DNA from: Tribonema minus
Taxonomy: Eukaryota > Sar > Xanthophyceae > Tribonematales > Tribonemataceae
Length of the DNA: 64,000 bases
Direction: 5' to 3'
NCBI GenBank assembly: GCA_017506865.1
Contig: JAFCMP010000554.1
Location: forward strand, 372,001 to 436,000
The stretch's first letter is position 1. Each line of letters starts with the position of its first letter. Below the pieces are notes generated by a model that ran no database searches, was not told the origin of the DNA, and saw only the letters and a program-made list of their open reading frames with translations. A program made the position numbers and the translations under genes. This document shows positions 22,865-33,459 of the stretch, in pieces.

Positions 22865-25588
22865 ATGATCGTCTATTCTTTGGTGGCGCGGGGGAAATGC
22901 GTGCTTGCGGAGTACACACAGAGCGCTGGCAACTTCCCCAACATCACAAGAATATTGTTGGGGAAGGTCAACACAACCGAGGACGGGAAGATGTCGTATG
23001 TCTACGACAAGCATGTCTTTCACTACATAGTGGAAGACGGCCTGATATACCTGTGCCTGGCGGATGAGCAATCTCGGAGACGAATACCTTTCGCCTTCTT
23101 GGAAGACATCAGGAGAAAGGTGAGTGACTAAATAAAACCATGCTGGACACATGTGTTGTGGCTGTCCTCATGGCCGTACAGCTGGCTCGTCTAGAGCCCA
23201 CGTCTTGTCCTCACTGCCCGTCAGCGGCAGTGGCGCTCCACTCCTGAAGTCGGCAGCGCCTGATGAGATTAGGCAGGACGTCGTTCCAGCTGGACTCAGC
23301 GCAACTTGTACACCCACGCCGATGCTGCAGCTGTTTTGGCAGCAATGCTGACAGCATCGAGGTGTGTTGTCCATCGAGATCTGCGGGGTTTGTGCCGGCA
23401 CATAAAAATGAGTGCCACCTGACGTTTAGATGAGCCTAGACCTTGACGTTAGTTGTGTGGCAGACCAACTTCCTGTTCATCTCCCCGCTATACTGATCAT
23501 TGTCAAAACTGAGGTTGCACCTTGTCTCATCTTCGCAGCGCACTATTCAGATCTACAGCTTATGTGCAAGCCAGCAACAACAATGTTCTGCTTGCAGATT
23601 TTTTGCTAGGCAGTCATGGCTAAATCTGTGGGCTGCGCAGTCAGGCAGGTGCTGTGCAGTAAAGTACACGATTGCTGCTGTGAGATATGTTCGGAGAACA
23701 TGGCAGGTTCAACTGCGCCATCAGAAGTGTTGCTTGGTGGGCTTGCCCATCAACATACTACAACTTTGCCTCTGCGCGAGTCAGAGATCCAAAAACCACT
23801 TGTGCCACTTACTTGTCTCTGTAGTACCGACAATAGCTCGAATGGTTTGACAGGCACTTTGTTTGTCTGTTGTTGTGTGTTGTGTTTGCAGTTCCGCGCA
23901 CAATATGGCGCGCGCCCCCATACCGCTCTTGCCTTTGCGATGAATGAGGAGTTTGCGCCTGTGCTGCAGCGGCAGCAAGACTACTACAATGTGGACCCAA
24001 GCAGCGACCAACTTCAGAGCGTGCGCGATCAGGTGCGGCACTTTGCACCATCCTGCAATTGAGGGCTTTAGACTATTCTCACTTGATTGTATAGTCCATG
24101 ATCCACGCGAAGGTTTTGTGCGACAAAAGGCACTGTTCATCATTGCTGCGGTACTTTCGTATGGTCCTGATGCTGGCACAGCAGAAGCAATGCATTCATG
24201 CTGTTATGCCCGACTTTGCGTATAAATCATCTTTGATGGGAGGACCATGTATCAGGTTTTCAATGCATGCTCTGGTCACAGCAAGGCCATCCTGCAAACA
24301 CAGCAGGACAAAAACGCATGACCTGGTGCTTGTGCTACAGAAGCATTACTGTATGCTGTGTTATGTGCTTCAGCATGTGTCTTTGGCAAGCAGATCCATT
24401 ACACTCTTCCTTTGTTGGCCAAGGCAAGGTGACTTCTGGCCAAATGCTACGCTGCTTGGAGTGCTGGCGTGATCTGCATGACTGCAATGTGACCTTAACG
24501 GGATGTCAATGCCATTGGTTTATCAGTGTGCATCCATGGTCTGCCCACTGTCAGCACACATCGACCTTGACAAAGACTGTATGTGATGATTGCCAAGCTG
24601 TCATTCACACTGTATTTTCGAGCACATCAGGCAGGTGCATATTGGGACCTTGCTTGCTGCAAACTGCAGAAAGTTATGCACCAGTTCTGAGGCATCGCCT
24701 CATAATGTGATACTTGAAAGAAGTTTATGATTCCCAGTACGCGCCTCTGACCATTAATCAACCTGCCTCCTCTGCTCGCCTCTCCTGTTGCCACGAAGGT
24801 CGATGCGACCAAAGACATCATGGTGGCAAATATAGAGAAAGTCCTGGAGCGGGGCGAGAAAATTGAGCTGCTTGTCGACAAGGTACGTCAACTGTTGTAC
24901 TGAAGTACATGAAGATGCTGCTGTTGCTGCCGACCGCACCTTGGCACTTGTCATCTCTCATGCAAGAGTGCCAGCACATAATGTGCTCATCAAGAGCGCT
25001 CATATCCACTCTGTGGATTCTTGGTGTCCGCCTGACATCATACTTTGTGTGCATGACGCTGTACTGTGCGTTGCTTTGCAATTCACCTTGCAAGTTGTAA
25101 TTTCAGTCCAGCGCACGCATTGGCAGAGTCCCCCCAAATGATAGATCTGATCAGTGTAAAAATGCTCGAGATGTGTGCTTGCTGTCAACCGGTGAACGGG
25201 GCACATCTTGATGCGTGCCGTTGACGCCCCATGTGGCACACTTGTGTGCTGTCAGCTGCCATTCACTTGAAGTGCAATTGTTTGATACAAGTGGTCAACT
25301 CACAGCTCCCACTTGCAGCTACTCAGCATCAAACCCTGCACTCACAGAAACAATTGTGCCTTGGTCTACATGCAACACCTGCAGACGGACCGGCTGAACC
25401 AACAAGCATTCAATTTTGACAGGGCATCGCGACAACTACAACGCGCGTTGTACTGGCGGAAGGTGCGCATGTACGCACTTTTGGGGGGGTTGATTGCTGC
25501 TCTCTTGCTCACACTTGCGGCTTCAGCATGTGGTGGATATTCCTTCAAGGCGTGCAGAAGTAGTGGCAGCAGGTCAGCGTCCCCTTGA
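22865..25588 (+). CDS. VAMP7-like longin R-SNARE
   Basis: Four exons, all in phase 0: 22865-23119, 23892-24032, 24799-24882 and 25385-25588. The product is 227 residues, the usual length for VAMP7/VAMP72. Residues 1-110 form the longin domain (start MIVYSLVARG; core KMSYVYDKHVFHYIVEDGL; IPFAFLEDIRRKF). The SNARE helix spans about 130-186, with the zero-layer Arg at residue 150 (LERGEKIELL). A C-terminal membrane anchor follows at about 189-210, then a CGG...C lumenal tail typical of this family. It would act on endosome/vacuole or plasma-membrane vesicle fusion as a tail-anchored protein. The start follows from the conserved longin N-terminus. TGTAA, the usual green-algal poly(A) signal, occurs about 100 bp after the stop. 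Confidence 0.93.
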
Positions 25589-27540
25589 GAAGTGGTAGTG
25601 TCAAATGCGGAGTGGGCAATAAGGCATACATCAAATGTACACCACACACAATTGTATCTGTGCATACCATGTATGTGCTGCAGTGGGGTCAATTTGTAAC
25701 CGATAATGCTGGTTCATTCGCAAACATCGGAATGATTGTTATGCATGATTTGTGGACATGGTGGTGGCACTGAGGCCACTGGTGTTGTTGTCATGGCACC
25801 AGGCACCATGATCTTGGCAATTGCTAGATGTTGATGTAAAATCAGGTAGTCGGACCAGTGACACATGAAAACCGGTACAAGTTGGGTTGCCATCGCACCG
25901 ACATTGCGTCAGCTGCTCGGTGATGCAAAGTATGCCATTTGCAAGGACTTGAAGTAGGCGGACGGAGCTTGCGTATTTGACGTTTTCTTTTGACACCTTG
26001 AACTCTCAACCTGTTAAGTTGAATGAAGCTGCCTTTCCAGTGTTTCCACGAGTCTCTTGTAGGTCAACTTAGCACTACTCTTATCTCATTCCAGTACAGT
26101 AACTGTGGTTATGCTGAGTGAGGAGATGAGGAGATCCTTCCTTGGCTTCTACGCCTGTGAGCATGAAGACATACCTTTGCATTTATTCTATGCACTGCTG
26201 TCAGGCATGCGTGTGTGTGCATCATGGCCGAAAACGCATGCAGCATGCTTGCCCATGATGGTAGCGGCACAATTTGAAGGGACTGAGTGAAATGTACCTA
26301 CCAACAAATGACCCAGTGGCGAGCGTAACGCTAGCAATGCAGTCTTTGTTCGGTTGCGCAATAGATAGTTGCCTCAATACCAGCCAGCATCGGATCTCCT
26401 GACGCGTATGCCTGGTGGTGTTACTAATCTTCAACTCACTGCGCTCAGCACAGATATACGCAGCAATCCCCGATTCTACAGGTCCTGTTGTCCTCCCTGT
26501 AGTCAAGCTTGTGCCAGAAACGCCAGACTTGGCAAGGTCTTGCAGTTGAGGGCTGTCAGAACATGGGGGCTGAATGAGCAACCAACCACTGGCAGCCTGT
26601 CTTGCACTGCAGGCTGTTGGTGTTATAAAGATGGACCTCTGCTGGAAAACAGCAAGCTCGGCGCTCTTTTGGATGTGCATGTGGTGATCATTGCAATGTC
26701 AAATTAGCATGAAAGTGCACACTGCAGTACTGCATGCAGGCGGCAGGGGCCCTGCAGCCCATGGGCTCGCTTTTTTGCTTTGCGAGATTTGTACTCTCTT
26801 TCTCTAGATGATTGATCGCAGCTCCTCAATGGCGTAGCCTAGTCCCATCACTGACACAGCCAGCATAAGGTTGGCAGTTTGCCGCCTTTCCATGGTGCAC
26901 CGGCTGTCCCACAACACTGCCCCGATTTTATCAGCGGAGGTATCTACTTACATAATACTCAAAGCAGTAGACACTGTGTCAACCTGAAGGCGTATTTATC
27001 AGTAGCAAGCCCGTCTACAAGGTACTCACTAGTTATATCTTGGATGCATTACATAGTGACGCATGTGGCCACTTCACATGCTGACGCCGTCTAAGTGCGG
27101 TGGGGCGCCTGCCACGCTGCGACTGGTGCAATGCACAAGACACATAGGACGGGCTGTGTCTTTGTCGCGCAGTGCCGGCAATCTGAAGCATTTCTCTCTG
27201 GCCCTAACGCTTTTCATGGCATTTGCTCAGGTGACTGCATCTTTTGTACACATGCGCCGCCTCGCAGCGATGCATATGCGTGCCATCTTCCTTGCCAATG
27301 TTGAAGTTGCAACGGCTCCATGTGTGCGCCCAGCCGTTGTCGATGCAATGCAACGCATCAACTACTTATGTCACAAAGGTAGCGAGATATCTATATGCGT
27401 TGCATCAACAACACCTGGGCGCACAATGTCATGTGGCTCCCGCTGTCGGCAGACGCCCACTGGCAAGGCTGGAGTGACCGCCGGCGGCGGTGCTTACACG
27501 CATGTGCTGCACAGCTGTTGTGACAGTCGATCGTAATGGC
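25589..27540. other. Gene-poor stretch after the VAMP7-like gene
   Basis: I see no multi-exon gene that closes in phase here. ORFs on both strands are short and lack family motifs. The one candidate is the short minus-strand ORF at 26804-26893. Confidence 0.5.
26804..26893 (-). CDS. Possible tiny single-span protein or C-terminal exon
   Basis: This minus-strand ORF of 29 residues contains one hydrophobic segment (NLMLAVSVMGLGYAIEEL) and ends at TAG 26804-26806. The frame stays open upstream for about 15 more codons to a possible acceptor, so it could be the last exon of a gene whose other exons I did not find. No family was recognised, and chance is possible. Confidence 0.22.
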   Translation of the reverse strand: MERRQTANLMLAVSVMGLGYAIEELRSII

Positions 27541-27555
27541 CCTGTTGTACACAAG

Positions 27556-28270
27556 ATGTGGTGGCGCGGGCGCTTCGCGCCCGCCACCACACATATAGGC
27601 CTCCCGGCCAAGGCGTGCCACTGGCCCAGGGCCCTCGCCGTGGACTGGACCGTGTGTCGCTTGCAGTCGGCAACCCGCCCCCCGTCGCAGCCACCGGCAA
27701 ACGCAGCACCCACGATATAACATCCTCGCAAACCGCCAGCACTGGCAGGCTGAGCAGCGACAGGGCCTGGCGCAGGCCCCTGCGCCGTCCCAGTGACTCG
27801 GAAAGTGCCACGACGCGGCAGGCAACGAGGCCCGGCACCCGGCAACCGCAAGCGTCGTGGAGATGCTGCTGACCACAAGCGACGCACAGTGCGGTCCATG
27901 GCGAGGTGTCAGTGGCACGCTTTGGCCTCGAGGCTTATAGGTGCGGTGCACCATCATGATGATGGCGGGCGCGAAGCGCCCGCGCCACCACGGTGACCAC
28001 GGCGTGTGTGCAAGAGGCTCCCAATGGAAGGCTCGAGCGATGTGAGCACCCGGCAACGCTAGCGTCGCAGAGACTTCGCCAACCATAAGCGACACACAGT
28101 GTGGTCCACGGCGAGGTGCCAGCCTGAGTAGCACGCTTTCGTCGGGAGGCTTACAGGTGCGGTGGCGGGCGCGAAGCGCCCGCCACAGGTGCCACCGCGG
28201 CGCGGCGAGCCGCACCTCGTGTGCCGCGGCCGCCGCAGCCATGCAAAGCGCGCGGCGGGCGCGAAGCTAG
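27556..28270. repeat. GC-rich foldback repeat cluster
   Basis: A short palindrome of the type GGCGGGCGCGAAGCGCCCGC occurs near 27565-27590, 27963-27985 and 28162-28187, and in part near 28253. Between the first two, arms of about 80-100 bp are inverted: 27590-27670 matches the reverse complement of 27875-27955 (shared words CGTGCCACTG and TCGCCGTGGAC/TCGCCATGGAC). A further copy of the right arm lies at 28080-28160. This resembles a foldback element with one duplicated arm. Long ORFs here follow from the GC content and are not credible genes. Confidence 0.75.
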
Positions 28271-28493
28271 GTAATTGCACAAGGGGCCCCCAAGGAAGGC
28301 CCGGCCGGCGATGTGGCTATGTCCGGTGCGTAGCTACCAGTGTGTGCAGCTCCTGTCCGGGCGTGCACACATGCAGCTCGTGGCAAATGTGCTTCGAGGG
28401 CGCAATTGCCGCTCGAAGGAGGCGCGCTGCAAGTAGCAATGGGTGCTCGCAGAAAAAAAAAGGAAGGATTACAGGAGATAGACTATTAGTCTC

Positions 28494-28499
28494 AAAAAA
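28494..28499 (-). terminator. Pol III terminator of tRNA-Gln
   Basis: A run of six T on the minus strand begins 4 bp after the last tRNA base, as expected for a Pol III terminator. Confidence 0.85.
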
Positions 28500-28502
28500 C
28501 AT

Positions 28503-28574
28503 GAGCCCGCCCGGATTCGAACCGGGGTTGTCAGATTCAAAGTCTGAAGTCCTAAACCACTGGACCACGGGCTC
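28503..28574 (-). tRNA. tRNA-Gln (anticodon TTG)
   Basis: This 72-nt cloverleaf is on the minus strand. The acceptor GAGCCCG pairs fully with CGGGCTC. The D arm is GTCC/GGAC. The anticodon stem TCAGA/TCTGA carries loop CTTTGAA with anticodon TTG. The T arm is CCCGG-TTCGAAT-CCGGG. Internal A and B boxes are intact, no intron is present, and a T6 terminator follows. The 5' half of this gene (to the start of the anticodon stem) is repeated several times nearby. Confidence 0.95.
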
Positions 28575-28947
28575 TGGTATCCATACCTTGAACATTTTTG
28601 TGACCCAGACTGCTGTTTCCCCCACATTGTGATCATCTACTTTCATCGGTTTCAGGTAGTGAATGGGGGGTATCATTTTGAAGTCCTAAACCACTGGACC
28701 ACGGGCTCTGGTATCCATAGCTTGAACACTTTTGTGACCCAGAGTGCTGTTACCCCCACAATGTGATAATCTACTTTCATCGGTTTCAGGTAGTGAATGG
28801 GGGGTATCAGTTTGAAGTCCTAAACCACTGGACCACGGGCTCTGGTATCCATAACTTGAACATTTTTGTGACCCAGAGTACTGTTTCCCCACAGTATGAT
28901 CATCTGCTTTCATCATTTTCAGGTAGTGACCTGCCTTTTGATGCTGG
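28546..28947 (-). repeat. 134-bp tandem repeats carrying tRNA-Gln 5' halves
   Basis: The 29-bp 5' half of the tRNA-Gln gene recurs at 28546-28574 (inside the intact gene), 28680-28708 and 28814-28842. This is an exact 134-bp period, with a shared 105-bp spacer between copies. The third unit diverges in its second half. Each copy keeps the D arm and A box but lacks the B box, so none is a complete tRNA gene. Confidence 0.93.
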
Positions 28948-29222
28948 TCCTGTGGTACAGAACTTCAGGCATGATTAGATCAATGAAAGTGAAGTCACAC
29001 AAGGTAGGGTGTATGTACAACGGGGGGGAAGGGGGGGGGGCACATGGACGAGGACGCAGGGGGGGATCTCGGGATGCCATTTGGTGGCTTCGGTGAAGTG
29101 GTTGTCATTGAGACACTTTCAGCCTGTCGCATGATGTGAAGATTTCAAACAGCACGCTTAGATATCTCATTCATCTGGGCTTTTCCGCGCCCTGAGCGGG
29201 AATTCAGAAAGACAGTTACAAC
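28814..29222. repeat. Flanking repeat AB, left copy
   Basis: About 400 bp that recur at 33460-33944: a tRNA-half unit, a block ending CAGGCATGATTAGAT, a poly-G stretch (29021-29040), then a block ending in GCCCTGAGCGGGAATTCAG. It directly abuts the left LTR of the gag element. It contains no gene. Confidence 0.85.
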
Positions 29223-29346
29223 TGTTGAAACAAGGCCTCTCTGGGCCAGCAGAACTGCGCTGTCCAAGCAGCAGTACACCACACACCACCAGATCCATGC
29301 AAGAGTGATCATTGTGCAAGTGCAGGCAAGGCAGGTGACACTCCCA
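29223..29346 (-). repeat. LTR, 3' copy of gag element
   Basis: This 124-bp repeat is about 95% identical to 33245-33368. On the minus strand it starts TGGGAG and ends TTTCAACA, giving the usual TG...CA ends. The gag reading direction makes it the 3' LTR. Confidence 0.8.
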
Positions 29347-29499
29347 TTTGTCACTGCTCAGCAAGCCCTCAGCATGGGGTACACACGATGCTACCATGGT
29401 ACCACAACCCCCCCCCGGCTCCTAGCGAGTCGCGTCGGACCAGCGAGTTGCATAAAGGGGACGCTCCAACCAGCTATCGTGCCGAAGGCCTGAATGCGC

Positions 29500-31320
29500 C
29501 TATGCTGGGCTGCTAGCATGCAAGTGGACTATGGCAAGTACAGGCCTGGAGCATGTCCAGAACACGCACATTGGGCTGAGCCAGCAGCCGCTACCAAGCC
29601 CGACGCCACTGCTACTATGACCACCGCCGCGCGCAGCGGCAACGTGAAAGCCATATGTCAGTGAGCAGTGTGCATGCAGTCGCCAAAACTCAAGTGCGAC
29701 AGCGCGTGTGCCGCGGCGCGCAGTGCGCGCCGCCGCCTGCTGCGTGCGCAGTGACGCGTGTGCGCGCCGCCGCCAAACTCCAAGGGCGGCAGCGCATGAA
29801 CGCGCCGCTGCCTGCTGCATGCGCAGCGGCGCGTAGGCGAGCCGCCGTGTAGGGGCAGCGACGCGTGTGCGCGTCGCCGCCTGCCAAAGCGTAGGCGCAC
29901 GCCGCGTCCGTAGCGCCGCCCGCCAAGTGAGCGCAGGCGCACGCCGCCAGCGCGACGCGGCCCGACAAAAGAGCATAGGCGCACGCCGCCAGCGCGACGC
30001 GGCCCGACAAAAGAGCGTAGGCGCACGCCGCAAGCTGCAGCGCCGCCCGCCAAAGAGCGTAGGCGCACGCCGCGTCCGCAGCGCCGCACGCCAAAGAGCA
30101 TAGGCACACGCCGCCAGCGCGGCGCGGCCCGCCAAAAGAGCGTAGACTAGGCGCACGCCGCAAGCTGCAGCGTCGCCCGCCGAAGAGCATAGGTATACGC
30201 CGTATCCGCAGCGCTGCCTGCCAAAGAGCATAGGCGCACGCCGCCAGCGCAACGCGGCCCGACAAAAGAGCGTAGGCGCACGCCGCAAGCTGCAGCACCG
30301 CCCGCCAAAGAGCGTAGGCGCACGCCGCGTCCGCAGCGCCGCACGCCAAAGAGCATAGGCACACGCCGCCAGCGCAGCGCGGCCCGCCAAAAGAGCGTAG
30401 ACTAGGCGCACGCCGCAAGCTGCAGCGTCGCCCGCCGAAGAGCATAGGTATACGCCGTATCCGCAGCGCCGCCTGCAATAGAGCATAGGCGCACGCCGCC
30501 AGCGCGACGCGGCCCGACAACAGAGCGTAGGCGCACGCCGCAAGCTGCAGTGCCGCCCGCCAAAGAGCGTAGGCGCACGCCGCGTCCGCAGCGCCGCACG
30601 CAAAGAGCATAGGCACACGCCGCCAGCGCGGCGCGGCCCGCCAACAGAGCGTAGACTAGGCGCACGCCGCAAGCTGCAGCGTCGCTCGCCGAAGTGCATA
30701 GGTATACGCCGTATCCGCAACGCCGCCTGCCAAAGAGCATAGGCGCGCGCCCTCAGAGCGACACTGCCCGCCAAGTAAGCGTAGGCGCACGCCGCAAGTT
30801 GCAGCGCCGCCCGCCAAGAGCGTAGGCGCACGCCGCGTCCGCAGCGCCGCCCGCCAAAGAGCATAGGCGCACGCCGCGTCCGCAGCATCGCGCTCCAAAG
30901 GGCGTAGGCGCACGCTGCGTCCGCAGGGCCGCGTAGTGAGAGCTGCCCTTGAGTGTGTAGTTTTTTGTACCTGCACCGCCTGTTGTTGAAATAGTCTTCT
31001 CTGCGTGGCGCCAGCTGCCGCAGCTCTGGCCACTGTCTGACTGCGTCGCGCCAATTCTGGTCGTTGTAGGGCTGCGGGCACTCCAGCCACAGGTGCTGCG
31101 CCTTCTTCTTGCAGCTGTAGCAGATGACCGGGTTGTCAGCGCCGTAACCCCCCCCACCCCCCCCCCCCTGTACAGGCCCATCATCCTTGCAAACGCCCAT
31201 GGGCGTGCTTGCCAGGCAAAGTGGGCAACACCACGCCGCCCCCCCCCTTGTAAACGCCCCCCAGCAACCATAATGGTTGCAGGTTGGCACGAGGTCGCGG
31301 CGTGCTCTGCTTGGCACCAT
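29500..31320 (-). pseudogene. Zinc-knuckle ORF running into a repeat-coded tail
   Basis: A 606-codon minus-strand ORF. Near its N-terminus is a zinc-knuckle-like motif, CYSCKKKAQHLWLEC. The spacing is CX2CX5HX4C, one residue longer than the usual retroviral CX2CX4HX4C. The frame then enters the 42-bp tandem array and stays open because 42 is a multiple of three. That gives 14-residue Ala/Arg/Cys/Leu-rich repeats such as RAPTLFGGRRCSLR. I take the knuckle as the end of gag and the repeat tail as probably not a functional protein. Confidence 0.45.
29860..30945. repeat. Higher-order 42-bp tandem array (255-bp superunit)
   Basis: About 25 imperfect 42-bp monomers are built around GTAGGCGCACGCCGC. 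Monomer variants recur in the same order every 254-255 bp. For example, the variant GCGTAGACTAGG begins at 30140, 30395 and 30649. The array lies wholly inside the gag element and is very GC-rich. Confidence 0.9.
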
Positions 31321-31376
31321 TTTAGGACCTCCTCATAGCGTCGGTGCTGCCTCCCCGGGGCCCCCTCAGTGTCAGG

Positions 31377-32793
31377 TCAGCTGCTGCAGCGATTGCTGTG
31401 GCGGCCGGCACCATCGCTGAACCGGGTAGGGATGACTGCTGCTGCGGCGGCACGTTTCTCACGCTCACGCAGCTCGATGGCGCGTTCCACGCTCTCGAGC
31501 ACGGTGCGCATCTCCTCCAGGTCAAAGCGCGGCACGTTGGAAAGGCGGTACCGCAGTGACTGCTGCTTGAAGAACCCCGCGAGGCCGCGCTCCAGCAGCG
31601 TGATGGCTACGCATTCGACCAAGTCCGGTAGCTTGCGTCCTTTGTTGCGCGCCTGCGCCACTGCGCCAATGCTTGTCAGTAGATCATTTTTACAGTCTGC
31701 ACGAGGCGGCGCGCGCACCATGTAGTTGCCGATGGTTTCGTTAGGCTGCTGCTGAAATTCGACGAACTCCTGCAACGCAGCATCTAAGCTGGTAGGCAGC
31801 GTGAAGTGATCTTCATGACCGCCTCAGCGAAGTCCCCCGGCCACGCGTTGTCGCGCCGCAATGCTGTGATGACGCTGGCAGCTTCGCCCTCCGTGACCCG
31901 CTTCATGTAGTGGAGGAAGTTGCTGTGCTCAGTGACCTTGTTGCCTTAAGGAATTGGTGAAGCTCCCCCACCCACAGAGCGATATCTTGGCGCTGCCGGT
32001 TGGCGCCGACGCCCTTGGCACCCCATAGCTTGGGTGCTTGCGCCAGCTTCTTGGTGACTAACATGGGGTGGACGGTAGCTGTCAAGGGGCCGACTATGCC
32101 CCAGTCGTCGAAGAGGCGTACAAGGAACCGCAGCGTCGGCGTCGGGCGTCGGGCGTCGGCGTCGGCTTCTTGCAACTGCCACGCAGGCCGCCAGAGCTGT
32201 GGTGGCCAGAACTGTGGCGCTTCTCGATGCCCCTGGAAGAGCGACTTTGAGCTGCTGTCGCCGCTGTAGTCTCCACCGTGACGGTCGCCGCTGCCGCCGC
32301 CGTCGCCACCGTCGCGGCCGCCGTCGCCGCTGCCGCAGCCGCCGTCGCGGCCGCCGCCGCGGTTGCCGCCGCTGCCGCCATTGCTGCAGCCGGCGCCGCC
32401 GCGCTCATCATTATCATGGTGACACTGTCTGGTATGCTGGGTGCGGCGCGTGCTGCGGCTGCTTCCGCGACCGATGCTGCTGCCGTCGTCGCTGCCATGG
32501 CCACTGTCTAGCTCGCTGTTCCTGCCGAGCGTTCGTGCGAAGTGTGCGATGAGGCGCTCCTCGCGCAACGGTTGCAGCTGTGCCGCTAGCAGGTGCTGCT
32601 CTTGCTCGCGTTGTTCTGCAATCATGCGCTGCTCTCGCTCGCGTTGACTTGCGGCCATTCGTGCTTGCGCTGCGACGACTAGGCGTTCTTTGCGTTCCAA
32701 TTGCTGTGCTGCGAGGCGGTCCAACAGCTCGCAATACGTTGCTGCCCATTGCGCCAGTTGTGTCACCATCTGTGTTGCAAGCTGCGAGCCCAT
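31377..32793 (-). pseudogene. Frameshifted gag-like polyprotein
   Basis: The ORF at 31903-32793 (ATG at 32793) begins with a Gln/Arg-rich coiled coil, then a Gly/Ser/Asp-rich linker, then the start of a capsid-like region (about 31950-32060). That region continues in a different frame after a shift near 31945, and in yet another frame after a shift near 31810. The last part (31377-31775) has the FVEFQQQPNETIGNYMVR pattern typical of retrotransposon gag proteins. At least two frame breaks and one in-frame stop show decay. I have not joined the parts. Confidence 0.65.
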
Positions 32794-33244
32794 TCATTCT
32801 GCAAGCTCAGCCGTCTGCGCTGTATCTTGATGTCGCTGGCTTCTTCTTTGAGGATCGCTGAGGGTGAATCCCTTGCTGGCAGTCTGAGCTGAGGCGGACT
32901 CGTAGGCACTATTGGTGACCCTACGACCTGCGCTGTCGAGGGGTGCTCTGTTTCAGAATCTTTTGCTGCTGCTGCCGTAGTCTTGGTGGCTCGGCTTGGT
33001 GGCTTGACCAGACTTCCTGTTTTAGCTACAGTTGGGGAATGTTTCACAGGCATGGCTGCGCTGCTGCGGTGTGGCTAGGGATGTGCCGAGACAAAGGCTC
33101 TTGCTGTCTGGCGCACCCCCCCCTGTCGCTAGCTACTATTTGAGAAAGATATGGATCTCGGATTTCTCCGACGGTGTGTCCAGATGCGGACTCCTGGCTG
33201 GTGGTGGGGTGGCGTGAGGCGCCGTAAGCCTCAGACTCCTCCAA

Positions 33245-33368
33245 TATTGAAACAAGCCCTCTCTGGGCCAGCAGAACTGCGCTGTGCAAGCAGCAGGACA
33301 CCACACACCACCAGATCCATGCAAGAGTGATCATTGTGCAAGTGCAGGCAAGGCAGGTGAGGCTCCCA
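33245..33368 (-). repeat. LTR, 5' copy of gag element
   Basis: This is the partner of 29223-29346, also 124 bp. It differs from it at a handful of positions, including the last two bases (TATT against TGTT at the plus-strand left end). Confidence 0.8.
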
Positions 33369-33459
33369 CTACCACACAATGCCATAATATTTATATTATA
33401 TATACATATGTGAATAAGCAGATCTCGAGAGCGGGCTCATCAATGGGGGATATCATTTT

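Larger units (their letters stand above)
29223..33368 (-). mobile_element. Decayed, gag-only LTR retroelement
   Basis: A 4.15-kb element is bounded by two 124-bp direct repeats (29223-29346 and 33245-33368). Internal ORFs run on the minus strand: a gag-like region (31377-32793) near the 5' LTR, then a zinc-knuckle motif (about 31090-31135). I find no protease, integrase, reverse transcriptase or RNase H motifs. It is therefore non-autonomous or deleted. No convincing target-site duplication is visible, and the primer-binding site is unclear (TTGGAGGAGTC lies just inside the 5' LTR). Most of its 3' half is a tandem array. It may be a LARD/TRIM-like element. Confidence 0.68.

Noticed and set aside
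27391-28242. 283-codon minus-strand ORF and overlapping ORFs
   Set aside because: All lie in the GC-rich foldback cluster, where several frames are open on both strands. There is no domain, and the composition follows the repeats.
28680-28842. Additional tRNA-Gln genes
   Set aside because: Only the 5' half is present in each copy. There is no anticodon loop, T arm or 3' acceptor strand.
29658-30740. Several Ala/Arg/Cys-rich ORFs
   Set aside because: They are the 42-bp tandem array read in different frames. Any frame stays open because the unit is a multiple of three.
32094-32552. Poly-Ala and Arg-rich ORFs on both strands
   Set aside because: They are shadows of the Gly/Ser/Asp-rich linker of the gag-like ORF, a degenerate GCC/GTC triplet run.
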